Source of the DNA: JBMNPT01 sp050943735
GTDB lineage: Bacteria; Bacillota; Clostridia; Oscillospirales; RGIG577
Reading direction: 5' to 3'
Assembly (NCBI GenBank): GCA_050943735.1
Contig: JBMNPT010000004.1
Span: 62,001 to 126,000, forward strand
DNA: 64,000 nt
In this document: piece after piece, positions 27,570 to 34,926 of the stretch
How positions within the stretch are numbered: position 1 is the first letter of the stretch
Layout of the letters: each line of letters starts with the position of its first letter
The notes under the pieces: generated by a model
What the model was told of the DNA's origin: nothing
Database searches by the model: none
Seen by the model: only the letters and a program-made list of their open reading frames with translations
Made by a program: the position numbers and the translations under genes

Positions 27570-28841
27570 TCACACCGGCCGGATGACCGACAGCGCCATC
27601 TTGCTTTCCACAAACAGTTCCCGCATCAGGGCCATACATTCTTCATACTGAATGTCATCAAATACATCCACAAAATCAAAGAGAGAGGCTCCCAGCAAAT
27701 GATAGGTGACAAACAAATTGGCAATGTTGTCCACCGAGTTGAATTGCCGCACCGCCAAAGCATACAGCGATTTTTTGCAGCGCTGGAACAGCGCGTGGTT
27801 ATCCGCCTGCATCATGCGCTGCAGCTCTTGCATCACCCGCGCCTGCACTGCCTGAGGGTCACGACTTTCGCCCCCCAGCATAGCCACGCCGAATCCTCGA
27901 CCTGCCATATATTCGCTTTCAAAGCCACTGTTCACCAGGCCGTCCTGATACAGAGATTCATAGAGAGAGCTGGCCTTCCCCGCCAGCATTTCCAGCAGGA
28001 TGTTGACCATCCACTCCCGCTTGACAGCTTCCCTGCCCTGCCACACACAACCGGTATCCTTAAAGCCCAACCGGAACAGCGGAGTGGACACAGGAAGAGC
28101 CTGTTCCACCAGCGGCCGGGAGATCTCCTCCGGTTCCTGCCAGTCTTTGCATTCCACTTCCAGTTTGGGGGCGGGTTTGAGCACCTTGTCGCACACCGCC
28201 AGCACATCCTGAGCCTGTACGTCCCCCACCACACACAGCACCATGTTGTGCAGGTTGTAAAAGGTGTGGTAACAGTCATACAGCGTTTCATGGGTGATAT
28301 GGGAAATGCTCTCCACTGTACCTGCAATGTCAATGGCCACAGGATTTTTCTGATACAGAGCTCCCAGCAGGTTGAACATTACCCGCCATTCTCCATCGTC
28401 ATCATACATACGGATTTCCTGGCCGATGATCCCCTGCTCTTTTGCCACACTTTCGGCGGTGAAATAGGGACGGGACACAAAATCCACCAGAATTTCCAGA
28501 CTTTCCATCACCTGATCGGTGGCGGAAAACAGATAGGCCGTCTTGTCAAAGCCGGTGAAGGCATTGGCGCTGGCACCGGTGGCCGCGTACTTTTCAAAAG
28601 CATTGCCATCCTCATTGTCAAACAGCTTGTGTTCCAGGAAATGAGCAATCCCGTCAGGAATCTGCCGGTACTCCTTTTCTCCCGCCAGACGGAAGGCATT
28701 GTCCACACTGCCAAAACGGGTGGCAAACATGGCATAAGTTTTGTTGTATCCCTTCTTGGGGATCACCGCCACCGTCAGTCCGCTCTTGTGCTGATACAGC
28801 TGAATCTCCTCACCCAGCCGTTCATTGGTCAACTTTTGCAT
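27570..28841 (-). CDS. ymfH: M16 zinc peptidase-like protein YmfH (EF-P modification)
   Basis: A 423-residue M16-fold protein required, with YmfF, for 5-aminopentanol modification of EF-P in Bacillus. It keeps the inverted zinc motif HFLEH (H67, E70, H71) and the downstream glutamate in KEQGIIGQEI. Strong resemblance to B. subtilis YmfH is visible in GYNKTYA, IPDGIAHFLEHKLF, GASANAFT and DIAGTVESISHIT. It shares one base with the ymfF stop (TGATG). The exact molecular role of the pair is not settled. Confidence 0.92.
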   Translation of the reverse strand: MQKLTNERLGEEIQLYQHKSGLTVAVIPKKGYNKTYAMFATRFGSVDNAFRLAGEKEYRQIPDGIAHFLEHKLFDNEDGNAFEKYAATGASANAFTGFDKTAYLFSATDQVMESLEILVDFVSRPYFTAESVAKEQGIIGQEIRMYDDDGEWRVMFNLLGALYQKNPVAIDIAGTVESISHITHETLYDCYHTFYNLHNMVLCVVGDVQAQDVLAVCDKVLKPAPKLEVECKDWQEPEEISRPLVEQALPVSTPLFRLGFKDTGCVWQGREAVKREWMVNILLEMLAGKASSLYESLYQDGLVNSGFESEYMAGRGFGVAMLGGESRDPQAVQARVMQELQRMMQADNHALFQRCKKSLYALAVRQFNSVDNIANLFVTYHLLGASLFDFVDVFDDIQYEECMALMRELFVESKMALSVIRPV

Positions 28842-30118
28842 CAGTGGTTCGCCTCCTCTCCCTGCAACACATGGGTGATCTGCAGCTGAATGTGGGCGGC
28901 TGCCTGAACCGCCTGCTCCCGGGTGACCTGCATCACCCGCCCGATATACTCCTGCTCATCCAGCGGATGGCTGGCCATCTGTTCACTGAGCAAAAACTCT
29001 TCCAGATGCGCCGGGCTGTCCTGCTGGGAACGAAGAGCATTGACCACACTCTTCTGGGCCGCCAGGAATTCTTCTTCTGTCACCTGTCCCTGCTGCAGCT
29101 GTTCCAGCTGATGCAGAATTTCGGCGGTGGCCACTTCCAAGTTGGCCTGCTCAATGCCGCTGTATACCAAAATCTGGCCGTTGGCTTTGGAGTACCGGGC
29201 CGCGGCGTAATAACACAGAGACATTTTTTCCCGCACATTCATAAACAGCTTAGAAGTGGGACCGCCGCCATATACCGCCACAGCCATCAGCATGGGAAAG
29301 TACAGTGGATCGTCCACAGTGATTCCGGTGGTCATACCCATGGTCACCTTACACTGTGCCAATGCCATGGTTTCGGTCACCTGTCCCTTTTGCCCCTGGC
29401 TCACATCCACCGGCTGGGCCTTCATTTCCAATTCCACACTGTGCAGGTCGCCAAATCGGGCCTCCAGCTGTTTTGCCATCTCCTCAGGCTCCATACTGCC
29501 CACATACACCACTTCAATCCTGGATTGGGTGAGCCACTTCCGATAGTGCCGGTATAGATTGTCCGGAGAGATGACTTCTCTCTCCAGCACCTCCGCCTCG
29601 CCCAATTCACTGAGCGCCCAAGGTGTTCCCTGTGCCATCAACGCAGTGCAACGATCTACGCCGTACAGCATCTTGTCGTTTACTCGAGAGAGGATCTTCT
29701 CCCGCAGGTTGTTTTTCTCCAATCCTAAAATGGTGGGGTCAAATCCCTCTCCCTGAGTCATGGGATCCAGCAACACATTCCGCAGCACATCCAAGCAGCG
29801 TCCACTGATGTCCTCTCCTTCCAGCGCAAACCGATTTTTGAGAAAACTCAGGGTAAAGCCAGTGGATTGATAGGCTCCACGCTTACGCACCGAAGGCTGC
29901 AGCCGGGCGCCATATAATTCCTCCAACGCCATGTTGAGCCCCTTTTGTCCGCCATAGGTGCGGCAGCCCGCCGCCAATACATAGGGCAACAGAGCATTCT
30001 GGGTGTTTTCTTCCGCCCGCAGAGGCCGGGTCATGGAAATGCTGAGAAACTCGGTTTTGAACCGGTCACCGGGAATGACATGCAGATGAATTCCGTTGTT
30101 GAGCTGAATGGATGGCAA
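28841..30118 (-). CDS. ymfF: Inactive M16-family partner YmfF (EF-P modification)
   Basis: A 425-residue M16-like protein. The HxxEH position is replaced by YVLAAGCRTY-type sequence, so zinc catalysis is unlikely; such proteins pair with an active M16 partner, here the next gene. The segments YGGQKGLNMALEELYGA and MAVAVYGGGPTSKLFMNVREK are typical. Translation starts at TTG 30118, with GAGGAGG eight bases upstream. It lies 13 bases after the DHHW gene. Confidence 0.9.
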   Translation of the reverse strand: MPSIQLNNGIHLHVIPGDRFKTEFLSISMTRPLRAEENTQNALLPYVLAAGCRTYGGQKGLNMALEELYGARLQPSVRKRGAYQSTGFTLSFLKNRFALEGEDISGRCLDVLRNVLLDPMTQGEGFDPTILGLEKNNLREKILSRVNDKMLYGVDRCTALMAQGTPWALSELGEAEVLEREVISPDNLYRHYRKWLTQSRIEVVYVGSMEPEEMAKQLEARFGDLHSVELEMKAQPVDVSQGQKGQVTETMALAQCKVTMGMTTGITVDDPLYFPMLMAVAVYGGGPTSKLFMNVREKMSLCYYAAARYSKANGQILVYSGIEQANLEVATAEILHQLEQLQQGQVTEEEFLAAQKSVVNALRSQQDSPAHLEEFLLSEQMASHPLDEQEYIGRVMQVTREQAVQAAAHIQLQITHVLQGEEANH

Positions 30119-30131
30119 TGCAGATTCCTCC

Positions 30132-31316
30132 TCACTTATCCAGATTGACGGTAATTTTCACCAGATTGTTGTCGGTTTTGAAGTTTTCGCAATTGTAAAT
30201 AAACAGTACATCGGTACAGCCGCTCTGGTCAATGAGCTGCCGGGCATCCCCGTTGAAATACCGCATATCCAGCATATAAATATCCTGGTAATGGTTGGCC
30301 AGGAAGGGCACCAGCGCGTGGGCATAGGAATCCTTGATGACAAACAGCTTTTTCCCATTCTGATTGGAAGAAGCAATGTGCACGTAGGAGTGGTTGCCGT
30401 CCAAAAACACGCTGTACTTGTCCTTGGTTTCCAGCTTATCCATGGCATACAGCCCCTCCATGGAACCGCCTTCTCCCAGGAATTCCACTGTGTAGTTCAT
30501 CTGCTCCTTGGGTATATACGCTTCAATGGTATCAGCCGGGAAACTGGGCAGAGTAGCTTTGCTCCACAGAGTACCGTAGAATTCATCGCTCAGTTTCTCC
30601 ACCTGGAAATCGTCCATTTCATAAGGTGTAAAGCCCAGGGCATCCCCCAACTGGGTATAGGCCAGATAAGCGCCATAGGTAGTCCAGTGATGGTCGGTAC
30701 GGTAGTATACCTGCTGCTCCTCCTTGTGAGCCCGCAGTTCTTCGGTAGGATCAATCACCGTCACTCCGCTGCCGTCCAGTCCCTCTTTGACCCGCTGCAT
30801 CAGCTGCAGCTGCTGATCGGTGTACGCATGGTCGGGCAATTTGTCCTGCATGATTTCAAACGAAGTGGGAGCCAACAGGAAATCCACCTGATAGGTCCCC
30901 AGTTCAGCCAGCTTCCGAATAGCCTCGATGTTGTTCTTTTCCACCTGGGGATTAAAGGTGGAGGGATCCGCCACTTCCGCCGGAATCTGAATCAGATAAT
31001 TGTCCTTGCCGAAATAAGTACCTTTATTCTCTGTTTTGAACAGCGCTTTTTCCATTACGGCCTTGAGGGAAATAAAAGTGTCCCGCATCAGGAATTGATC
31101 GGAGATGTACTTGTCAATCTTCTCCCCATATTTGCCCTCCAAAAACTCGTCCATTTTGAATTCGGGCATCTGCTGCAAGGTACGGTTTTCATTTTCCGAA
31201 AATTCCTTGGAGGGAGTGAGGGCATTGACAGTGCTCACCGCCACCAGACCCACACAAAACGCAGTGGTAATTACACGGTTGGCCAGCCGGTGGCTGGGCT
31301 TCTTTTCTCTTCTCAT
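30132..31316 (-). CDS. DHHW-family secreted protein (AlgX/AlgJ-like)
   Basis: A 394-residue protein with a basic N-terminus and one hydrophobic segment (residues 14-34) that acts as signal anchor, placing the rest outside the membrane. The DHHW motif is at residues 208-211, followed by TTYGAY. The C-terminal FVIKDSYAHALVPFLANHY provides the SGNH-like aspartate and histidine. AlgJ/AlgX relatives O-acetylate exported polysaccharides with an MBOAT partner; the MBOAT gene lies 21 bases upstream. The acceptor is unknown; a wall or capsule polymer is inferred. Confidence 0.88.
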   Translation of the reverse strand: MRREKKPSHRLANRVITTAFCVGLVAVSTVNALTPSKEFSENENRTLQQMPEFKMDEFLEGKYGEKIDKYISDQFLMRDTFISLKAVMEKALFKTENKGTYFGKDNYLIQIPAEVADPSTFNPQVEKNNIEAIRKLAELGTYQVDFLLAPTSFEIMQDKLPDHAYTDQQLQLMQRVKEGLDGSGVTVIDPTEELRAHKEEQQVYYRTDHHWTTYGAYLAYTQLGDALGFTPYEMDDFQVEKLSDEFYGTLWSKATLPSFPADTIEAYIPKEQMNYTVEFLGEGGSMEGLYAMDKLETKDKYSVFLDGNHSYVHIASSNQNGKKLFVIKDSYAHALVPFLANHYQDIYMLDMRYFNGDARQLIDQSGCTDVLFIYNCENFKTDNNLVKITVNLDK

Positions 31317-31337
31317 ACAAGGTTCCTCTCTTTCATG

Positions 31338-32738
31338 TCAAAAACGGAAATACAAAAACGGATTGTAGGCGGAGTCCACCAGATAGGCCACACAGGCCAC
31401 AAACAGCACCACCGACAAAAGCGGCCGGAGCACATACAGACTGCGCTGGGTATAGGCCCGGAAAATCTCGCGGGGCCAGGGCAGACTGGCCACAATAAGA
31501 ATGACCAGCATCACCAGATTGCCACTGATATAATAGAGGAAGCGATCATCCACCAGCGGCGCGCCACTCAGGCCAAACATCACCTGCAGATAGGAGAGCA
31601 GGACATTTAGATCCTCGATGGCAAAAATAGCCCAGCCCACAATGACAAAAAACATGGTATAAATCCCGGATACAAAACCGGGCAGTTTTTTGAGAATGGG
31701 CAACAGGAATGTTTTTTCAATGACCAGCAGCACACAGTAATACAGTCCCCACAGTACAAAATTCCAGCTGGCGCCGTGCCACAGACCGGTGAGAAACCAT
31801 ACTACAAAAATGTTGAAATACATACGGGGCAGCTTTACCCGATTGCCACCCAGGGGTATGTACACATACTCCCGGAACCAGGTGCCCAGCGAAATGTGCC
31901 ATCTGCGCCAAAACTCGGTAATGGAACGGCTGATATAGGGGTAATTGAAGTTCTCCAAAAATTCAAAGCCGAACATTTTACCCAGGCCAATGGCCATATC
32001 GCTGTACCCAGAAAAGTCAAAGTAAATCTGGAAAGTAAAGGCCACCGCTCCCAGCCAGGCCGTCGCCACTGAAAGCTCTCCCCCATCCATCAGCTTAATG
32101 GCATCCCATACATAGCCGATGTTGTTGGCCAGCAGTACCTTTTTGCCCAAACCTGCCATAAAACGCAGCAGACCCTCGGCAAATTTGTCGCAATTCTCCT
32201 CCCGCTCATTGAGCTGCAGGGCAATGGTGTTATACCGTACAATAGGGCCTGCAATCAGCTGAGGGAACAGCGCCACATAGGTACCAAAGTCGATGACATT
32301 GCGCTGAATAGGAGCCTCCCCCCGATATACATCGATGGTATAGCTCATGGTTTGGAAGGTGTAGAAGGAAATACCGATGGGCAACGCCAAATTCAACAGC
32401 GGAATGGAGGTGCCCAGCAGCGCATTGAGATTGGTGAGAATAAAATCGGTATACTTAAAAAAGCACATGATGGCCAGATTGCCCACCACCGATACCGCTA
32501 CCACCGCTTTCTGCTTTCCTCGCTGCCCTTGGTATCGCTCCAACAGCAACCCATTGCAGTAATCAAAAAAGGTGGAAAACAACATGATAAATACGTACAC
32601 CGGCTCGCCCCAGGCATAAAATACCAAACTCATCACAAAGAGGACGAGATTTTTCATGCGGGTACCGCGGGCCAGGAAATACAGCACCAGCACCACCGGC
32701 AGGAAATAAAACAGGAACAGCAAACTTGAAAAGACCAT
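31338..32738 (-). CDS. MBOAT family O-acyltransferase (AlgI/DltB-like)
   Basis: A 466-residue polytopic membrane protein that moves acyl groups across the membrane. The start FSSLLFLFYFLPVVL and the segment LPIGISFYTFQTMSYTIDVYRGE are typical of AlgI, as are FFPQL-like FPQLIAGPIVRY and FWRRWHISLGTWFREYVYIPLGGNR. The catalytic histidine is H321 in LTGLWHGASWNF. It pairs with the DHHW protein as membrane donor and extracellular transferase. DltB is less likely because no dltA, dltC or dltD is near. Confidence 0.95.
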   Translation of the reverse strand: MVFSSLLFLFYFLPVVLVLYFLARGTRMKNLVLFVMSLVFYAWGEPVYVFIMLFSTFFDYCNGLLLERYQGQRGKQKAVVAVSVVGNLAIMCFFKYTDFILTNLNALLGTSIPLLNLALPIGISFYTFQTMSYTIDVYRGEAPIQRNVIDFGTYVALFPQLIAGPIVRYNTIALQLNEREENCDKFAEGLLRFMAGLGKKVLLANNIGYVWDAIKLMDGGELSVATAWLGAVAFTFQIYFDFSGYSDMAIGLGKMFGFEFLENFNYPYISRSITEFWRRWHISLGTWFREYVYIPLGGNRVKLPRMYFNIFVVWFLTGLWHGASWNFVLWGLYYCVLLVIEKTFLLPILKKLPGFVSGIYTMFFVIVGWAIFAIEDLNVLLSYLQVMFGLSGAPLVDDRFLYYISGNLVMLVILIVASLPWPREIFRAYTQRSLYVLRPLLSVVLFVACVAYLVDSAYNPFLYFRF

Positions 32739-32773
32739 CTACCTTTACTCTCTCCTTTTATGTATAGGGTCCT

Positions 32774-32796
32774 GCTTTGCCCTTTGAGGGCAAAGC
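32774..32796 (-). other. Strong hairpin between lipoprotein and MBOAT genes
   Basis: A perfect 10-bp stem GCTTTGCCCT / AGGGCAAAGC with a three-base loop lies in the 93-base gap. No U run follows on the minus strand, so it is not a standard terminator; RNA stabilisation or processing between the genes is possible. Confidence 0.6.
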
Positions 32797-32831
32797 CACC
32801 CATATTAATCACAATAGTTGTATTGTACACC

Positions 32832-33410
32832 TTACATACTCAGGCTGTCAAAAGCTTTTTCGGCTTCTGCGGCATTTTCTGCCACAATGAGCACTGCGTA
32901 ATCACCTTTGGTCTTCACCACAGCGCTCTGTACTCGTTTGAGTTGTGTTTCATCTCCTTTCCATTTCTCCTCCAATTGCTTTTTACGGTTTTCCAAATCG
33001 GTTACTGCTTCCTGCAAATTTGCCTCATCCTTGGCGCGGATGAGAATGATTTCCCGGGCTTCACTGCCATCTGGAGCGGCCTTTACTGCCACCTCTTCAT
33101 ACTTGTTGGCATCAATGCCGTAATCATCCTTCCACATGCTCTCTTCCACATCGGTCAGCGATTGAGCCTCATCACCCACGCCCATCAAAATTCCTGCCAT
33201 ACCATCGGCTACACCTTTGATGGCTTCACCCGCTCCCTGAGTGATGTCCTCCACCATATTTTCAGCGTCGTCCATCATATTTTCACCGGGAGTGGTGGTC
33301 TGAGAGGGGCTGTTGGATGGGTCGGTTGTGGAACTGTTGTCATTGCCACAGGCGGTGAGCATCGTTCCGCACAGAACCAATGTCAAAAGAATTGCTGCTG
33401 CTTTTTTCAT
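32832..33410 (-). CDS. DUF4358-like lipoprotein
   Basis: A 192-residue lipoprotein starting MKKAAAILLTLVLCG with lipobox LTAC (Cys near residue 21). A low-complexity Ser/Thr/Pro linker and an acidic helical stretch (MMDDAENMVEDIT) precede a C-terminal domain resembling DUF4358: EIILIRAKDEANLQEA, a basic coiled region, VVKTKGDYAVLIVAEN. Small lipoproteins of this kind often neighbour MBOAT/DHHW pairs in Clostridia, as here. The function is unknown. The ATG at 33410 has AGGAGG upstream; the longer in-frame extension is rejected because it would bury the signal peptide. Confidence 0.8.
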   Translation of the reverse strand: MKKAAAILLTLVLCGTMLTACGNDNSSTTDPSNSPSQTTTPGENMMDDAENMVEDITQGAGEAIKGVADGMAGILMGVGDEAQSLTDVEESMWKDDYGIDANKYEEVAVKAAPDGSEAREIILIRAKDEANLQEAVTDLENRKKQLEEKWKGDETQLKRVQSAVVKTKGDYAVLIVAENAAEAEKAFDSLSM

Positions 33411-33432
33411 TGTGGATTTCCTCCTGTTACTA

Positions 33433-33460
33433 TAGACGTTTCGGCCTGGGAATAGTTCCC
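33433..33460 (-). promoter_or_regulatory. Possible ECF-type promoter of the lipoprotein-MBOAT-DHHW run
   Basis: On the minus strand GGGAAC (33455-33460), 16 bases and CGTCTA (33433-33438) resemble ECF sigma promoters and share the 16-base spacing of the ECF promoter at 49467-49494. A nearby TTGACA lacks a properly spaced -10. Tentative. Confidence 0.35.
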
Positions 33461-33540
33461 TGTCAAACCGTCCTTTTTTTCTGTGCCTAGTATGTGTCAG
33501 ACCGCTTTCATCCATGCAGGGAAAAATTCCCGCACATTAT

Positions 33541-33570
33541 AAAAAGGCGGCGAACACTCTGTTCGCCGCC
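33541..33570 (-). terminator. Intrinsic terminator of dnaJ
   Basis: The 10-bp stem GGCGGCGAAC / GTTCGCCGCC (33546-33555 with 33561-33570) is followed on the minus strand by five U, 11 bases past the dnaJ stop. Confidence 0.93.
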
Positions 33571-33581
33571 TGCATTGCGGA

Positions 33582-34751
33582 TTATTTTTTATTATTCTGA
33601 TTAAAAGCCTCTTTGATTTTGTCAAAAAAACTCTTTTGACCAGTGTACTTGCCCTCTGCGGACTTGTCAAATTCCCGCAGTTTTTCCTTTTGTTCGGGAG
33701 TGAGATTGCGGGGTACTTCCACAATGACCTTCACATACTGATCTCCGCGTCCCCGTCCCTGCAAATGGGGAATGCCCTTGCCGCGAATCCGGAAAACGGT
33801 GTGGGACTGGGTTCCTTCCGGCACCCGATACTTCACCTTGCCGTCAATGGTAGGCACTTCCAGCTCCGCGCCCAGCGCTGCCTGTACAAAGGTAATGGGG
33901 AACTCGCACATCACATCCACGCCGTCCCGCTCAAAAATGGGATGAGGACGTACACGAATGGTCACCAGCAGGTCACCCCGAGGGCCATTGTTGGCACCCA
34001 CATTGCCCTGGCCGCGCAACGAAATGGTCTGACCATCATCAATGCCGGCAGGAATGTTGACCTGCAGTTTTTTGGTCCGCCGCACACGTCCCTGACCGCC
34101 ACATTTGCTGCAGGGCGTTTTGATAATCTTGCCCTTACCACCGCAGGCGTCACAGGTTCTCATGGTAGCCATGGTGCCAAAGGGAGTTCGCTGCTGATAC
34201 CGCACCTGTCCTGTGCCGCCGCAGCGACTGCAGGTTTCCGTCTGGGTTCCCTTGGCTGCGCCAGTGCCCTGGCACTCGTCACAGCTGTCCACAATCTGCG
34301 CCTCAATTTCTTTGGTCACGCCAAAAGCCGCTTCCTCAAAGGAAATGGTCACATTGGTATTCACATTGGCGCCGCGCTGGGGAGCATTGGCCCGCTGGCT
34401 GGTACTGCCAAACCCGCCGCCAAAGCCGCCACCGAAAAAGCTGCCAAAAATATCTCCCAGATCACCCATATCGCCAAAGCCGGAGAAGCCACCGCCAAAG
34501 CCGCCGCCCGCGCCAAAATTGGGGTCCACCCCCGCATGGCCGAACTGATCATATTTGGCCCGTTTTTCGCTGTTGCTCAATACTTCATAGGCTTCATTGA
34601 CCTCTTTGAACTTTGCCTCGGCCTCTTTATCTCCCGGATTGCGATCTGGGTGATATTTCATTGCCAATTTACGGTATGCTTTTTTCAGTTCTGCGTCCGT
34701 AGCTCCTTTGGCCACGCCCAGAACCTCATAATAATCTCTTTTTTCTGCCAT
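33582..34751 (-). CDS. dnaJ: Chaperone protein DnaJ
   Basis: The 389-residue co-chaperone that stimulates DnaK ATPase. Residues 1-70 are the J domain with HPD at 34-36; residues 72-125 are Gly/Phe-rich. The zinc-binding domain has four CxxCxGxG repeats (CDECQGTG, CSRCGGTG, CDACGGKG, CSKCGGQG), then two C-terminal substrate domains. Last gene of the hrcA cluster, separated from dnaK by 175 bases with two hairpins. Confidence 0.97.
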   Translation of the reverse strand: MAEKRDYYEVLGVAKGATDAELKKAYRKLAMKYHPDRNPGDKEAEAKFKEVNEAYEVLSNSEKRAKYDQFGHAGVDPNFGAGGGFGGGFSGFGDMGDLGDIFGSFFGGGFGGGFGSTSQRANAPQRGANVNTNVTISFEEAAFGVTKEIEAQIVDSCDECQGTGAAKGTQTETCSRCGGTGQVRYQQRTPFGTMATMRTCDACGGKGKIIKTPCSKCGGQGRVRRTKKLQVNIPAGIDDGQTISLRGQGNVGANNGPRGDLLVTIRVRPHPIFERDGVDVMCEFPITFVQAALGAELEVPTIDGKVKYRVPEGTQSHTVFRIRGKGIPHLQGRGRGDQYVKVIVEVPRNLTPEQKEKLREFDKSAEGKYTGQKSFFDKIKEAFNQNNKK

Positions 34752-34780
34752 TCAATCACCCTTTTCTGCCTGTATCTCAT

Positions 34781-34810
34781 AAAAAGGGGCCCTTGTCAGC
34801 GCCCCCTTTT
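34781..34810 (-). terminator. Partial terminator between dnaK and dnaJ
   Basis: Minus-strand stem AAAAGGGGGC / GCCCCTTTTT (34801-34810 with 34781-34790) with one A-C mismatch and a 10-base loop, running into U residues. It would reduce dnaJ relative to dnaK. Confidence 0.6.
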
Positions 34811-34814
34811 CTCC

Positions 34815-34853
34815 ATAATATCCGAAGCAGCCTAATGCCGCTTCGGATATTAT
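34815..34853 (-). other. 14-bp hairpin in the dnaK-dnaJ intergenic region
   Basis: Perfect 14-bp arms ATAATATCCGAAGC / GCTTCGGATATTAT around an 11-base loop. No U run follows directly; it sits just before the partial terminator and may be an RNA processing or stability element. Confidence 0.65.
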
Positions 34854-34926
34854 ATCATATTTCGCACTCCTTGGGAGACGAATCCTCACAGGGAATCGGC
34901 TCATTGCTTGTGCAATGTGACAGTTA

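Noticed and set aside
33478..33484. TTGACA-like box near 33462-33467 as sigma-A promoter of the lipoprotein gene
   Set aside because: The only -10-like sequence (TATAGT) is 26 bases away, too far; the ECF-like pair was preferred as a tentative call.
34846..34852. TATAAT-like box upstream of dnaJ on the minus strand
   Set aside because: It is part of the 14-bp hairpin arm and has no -35 at a suitable distance.
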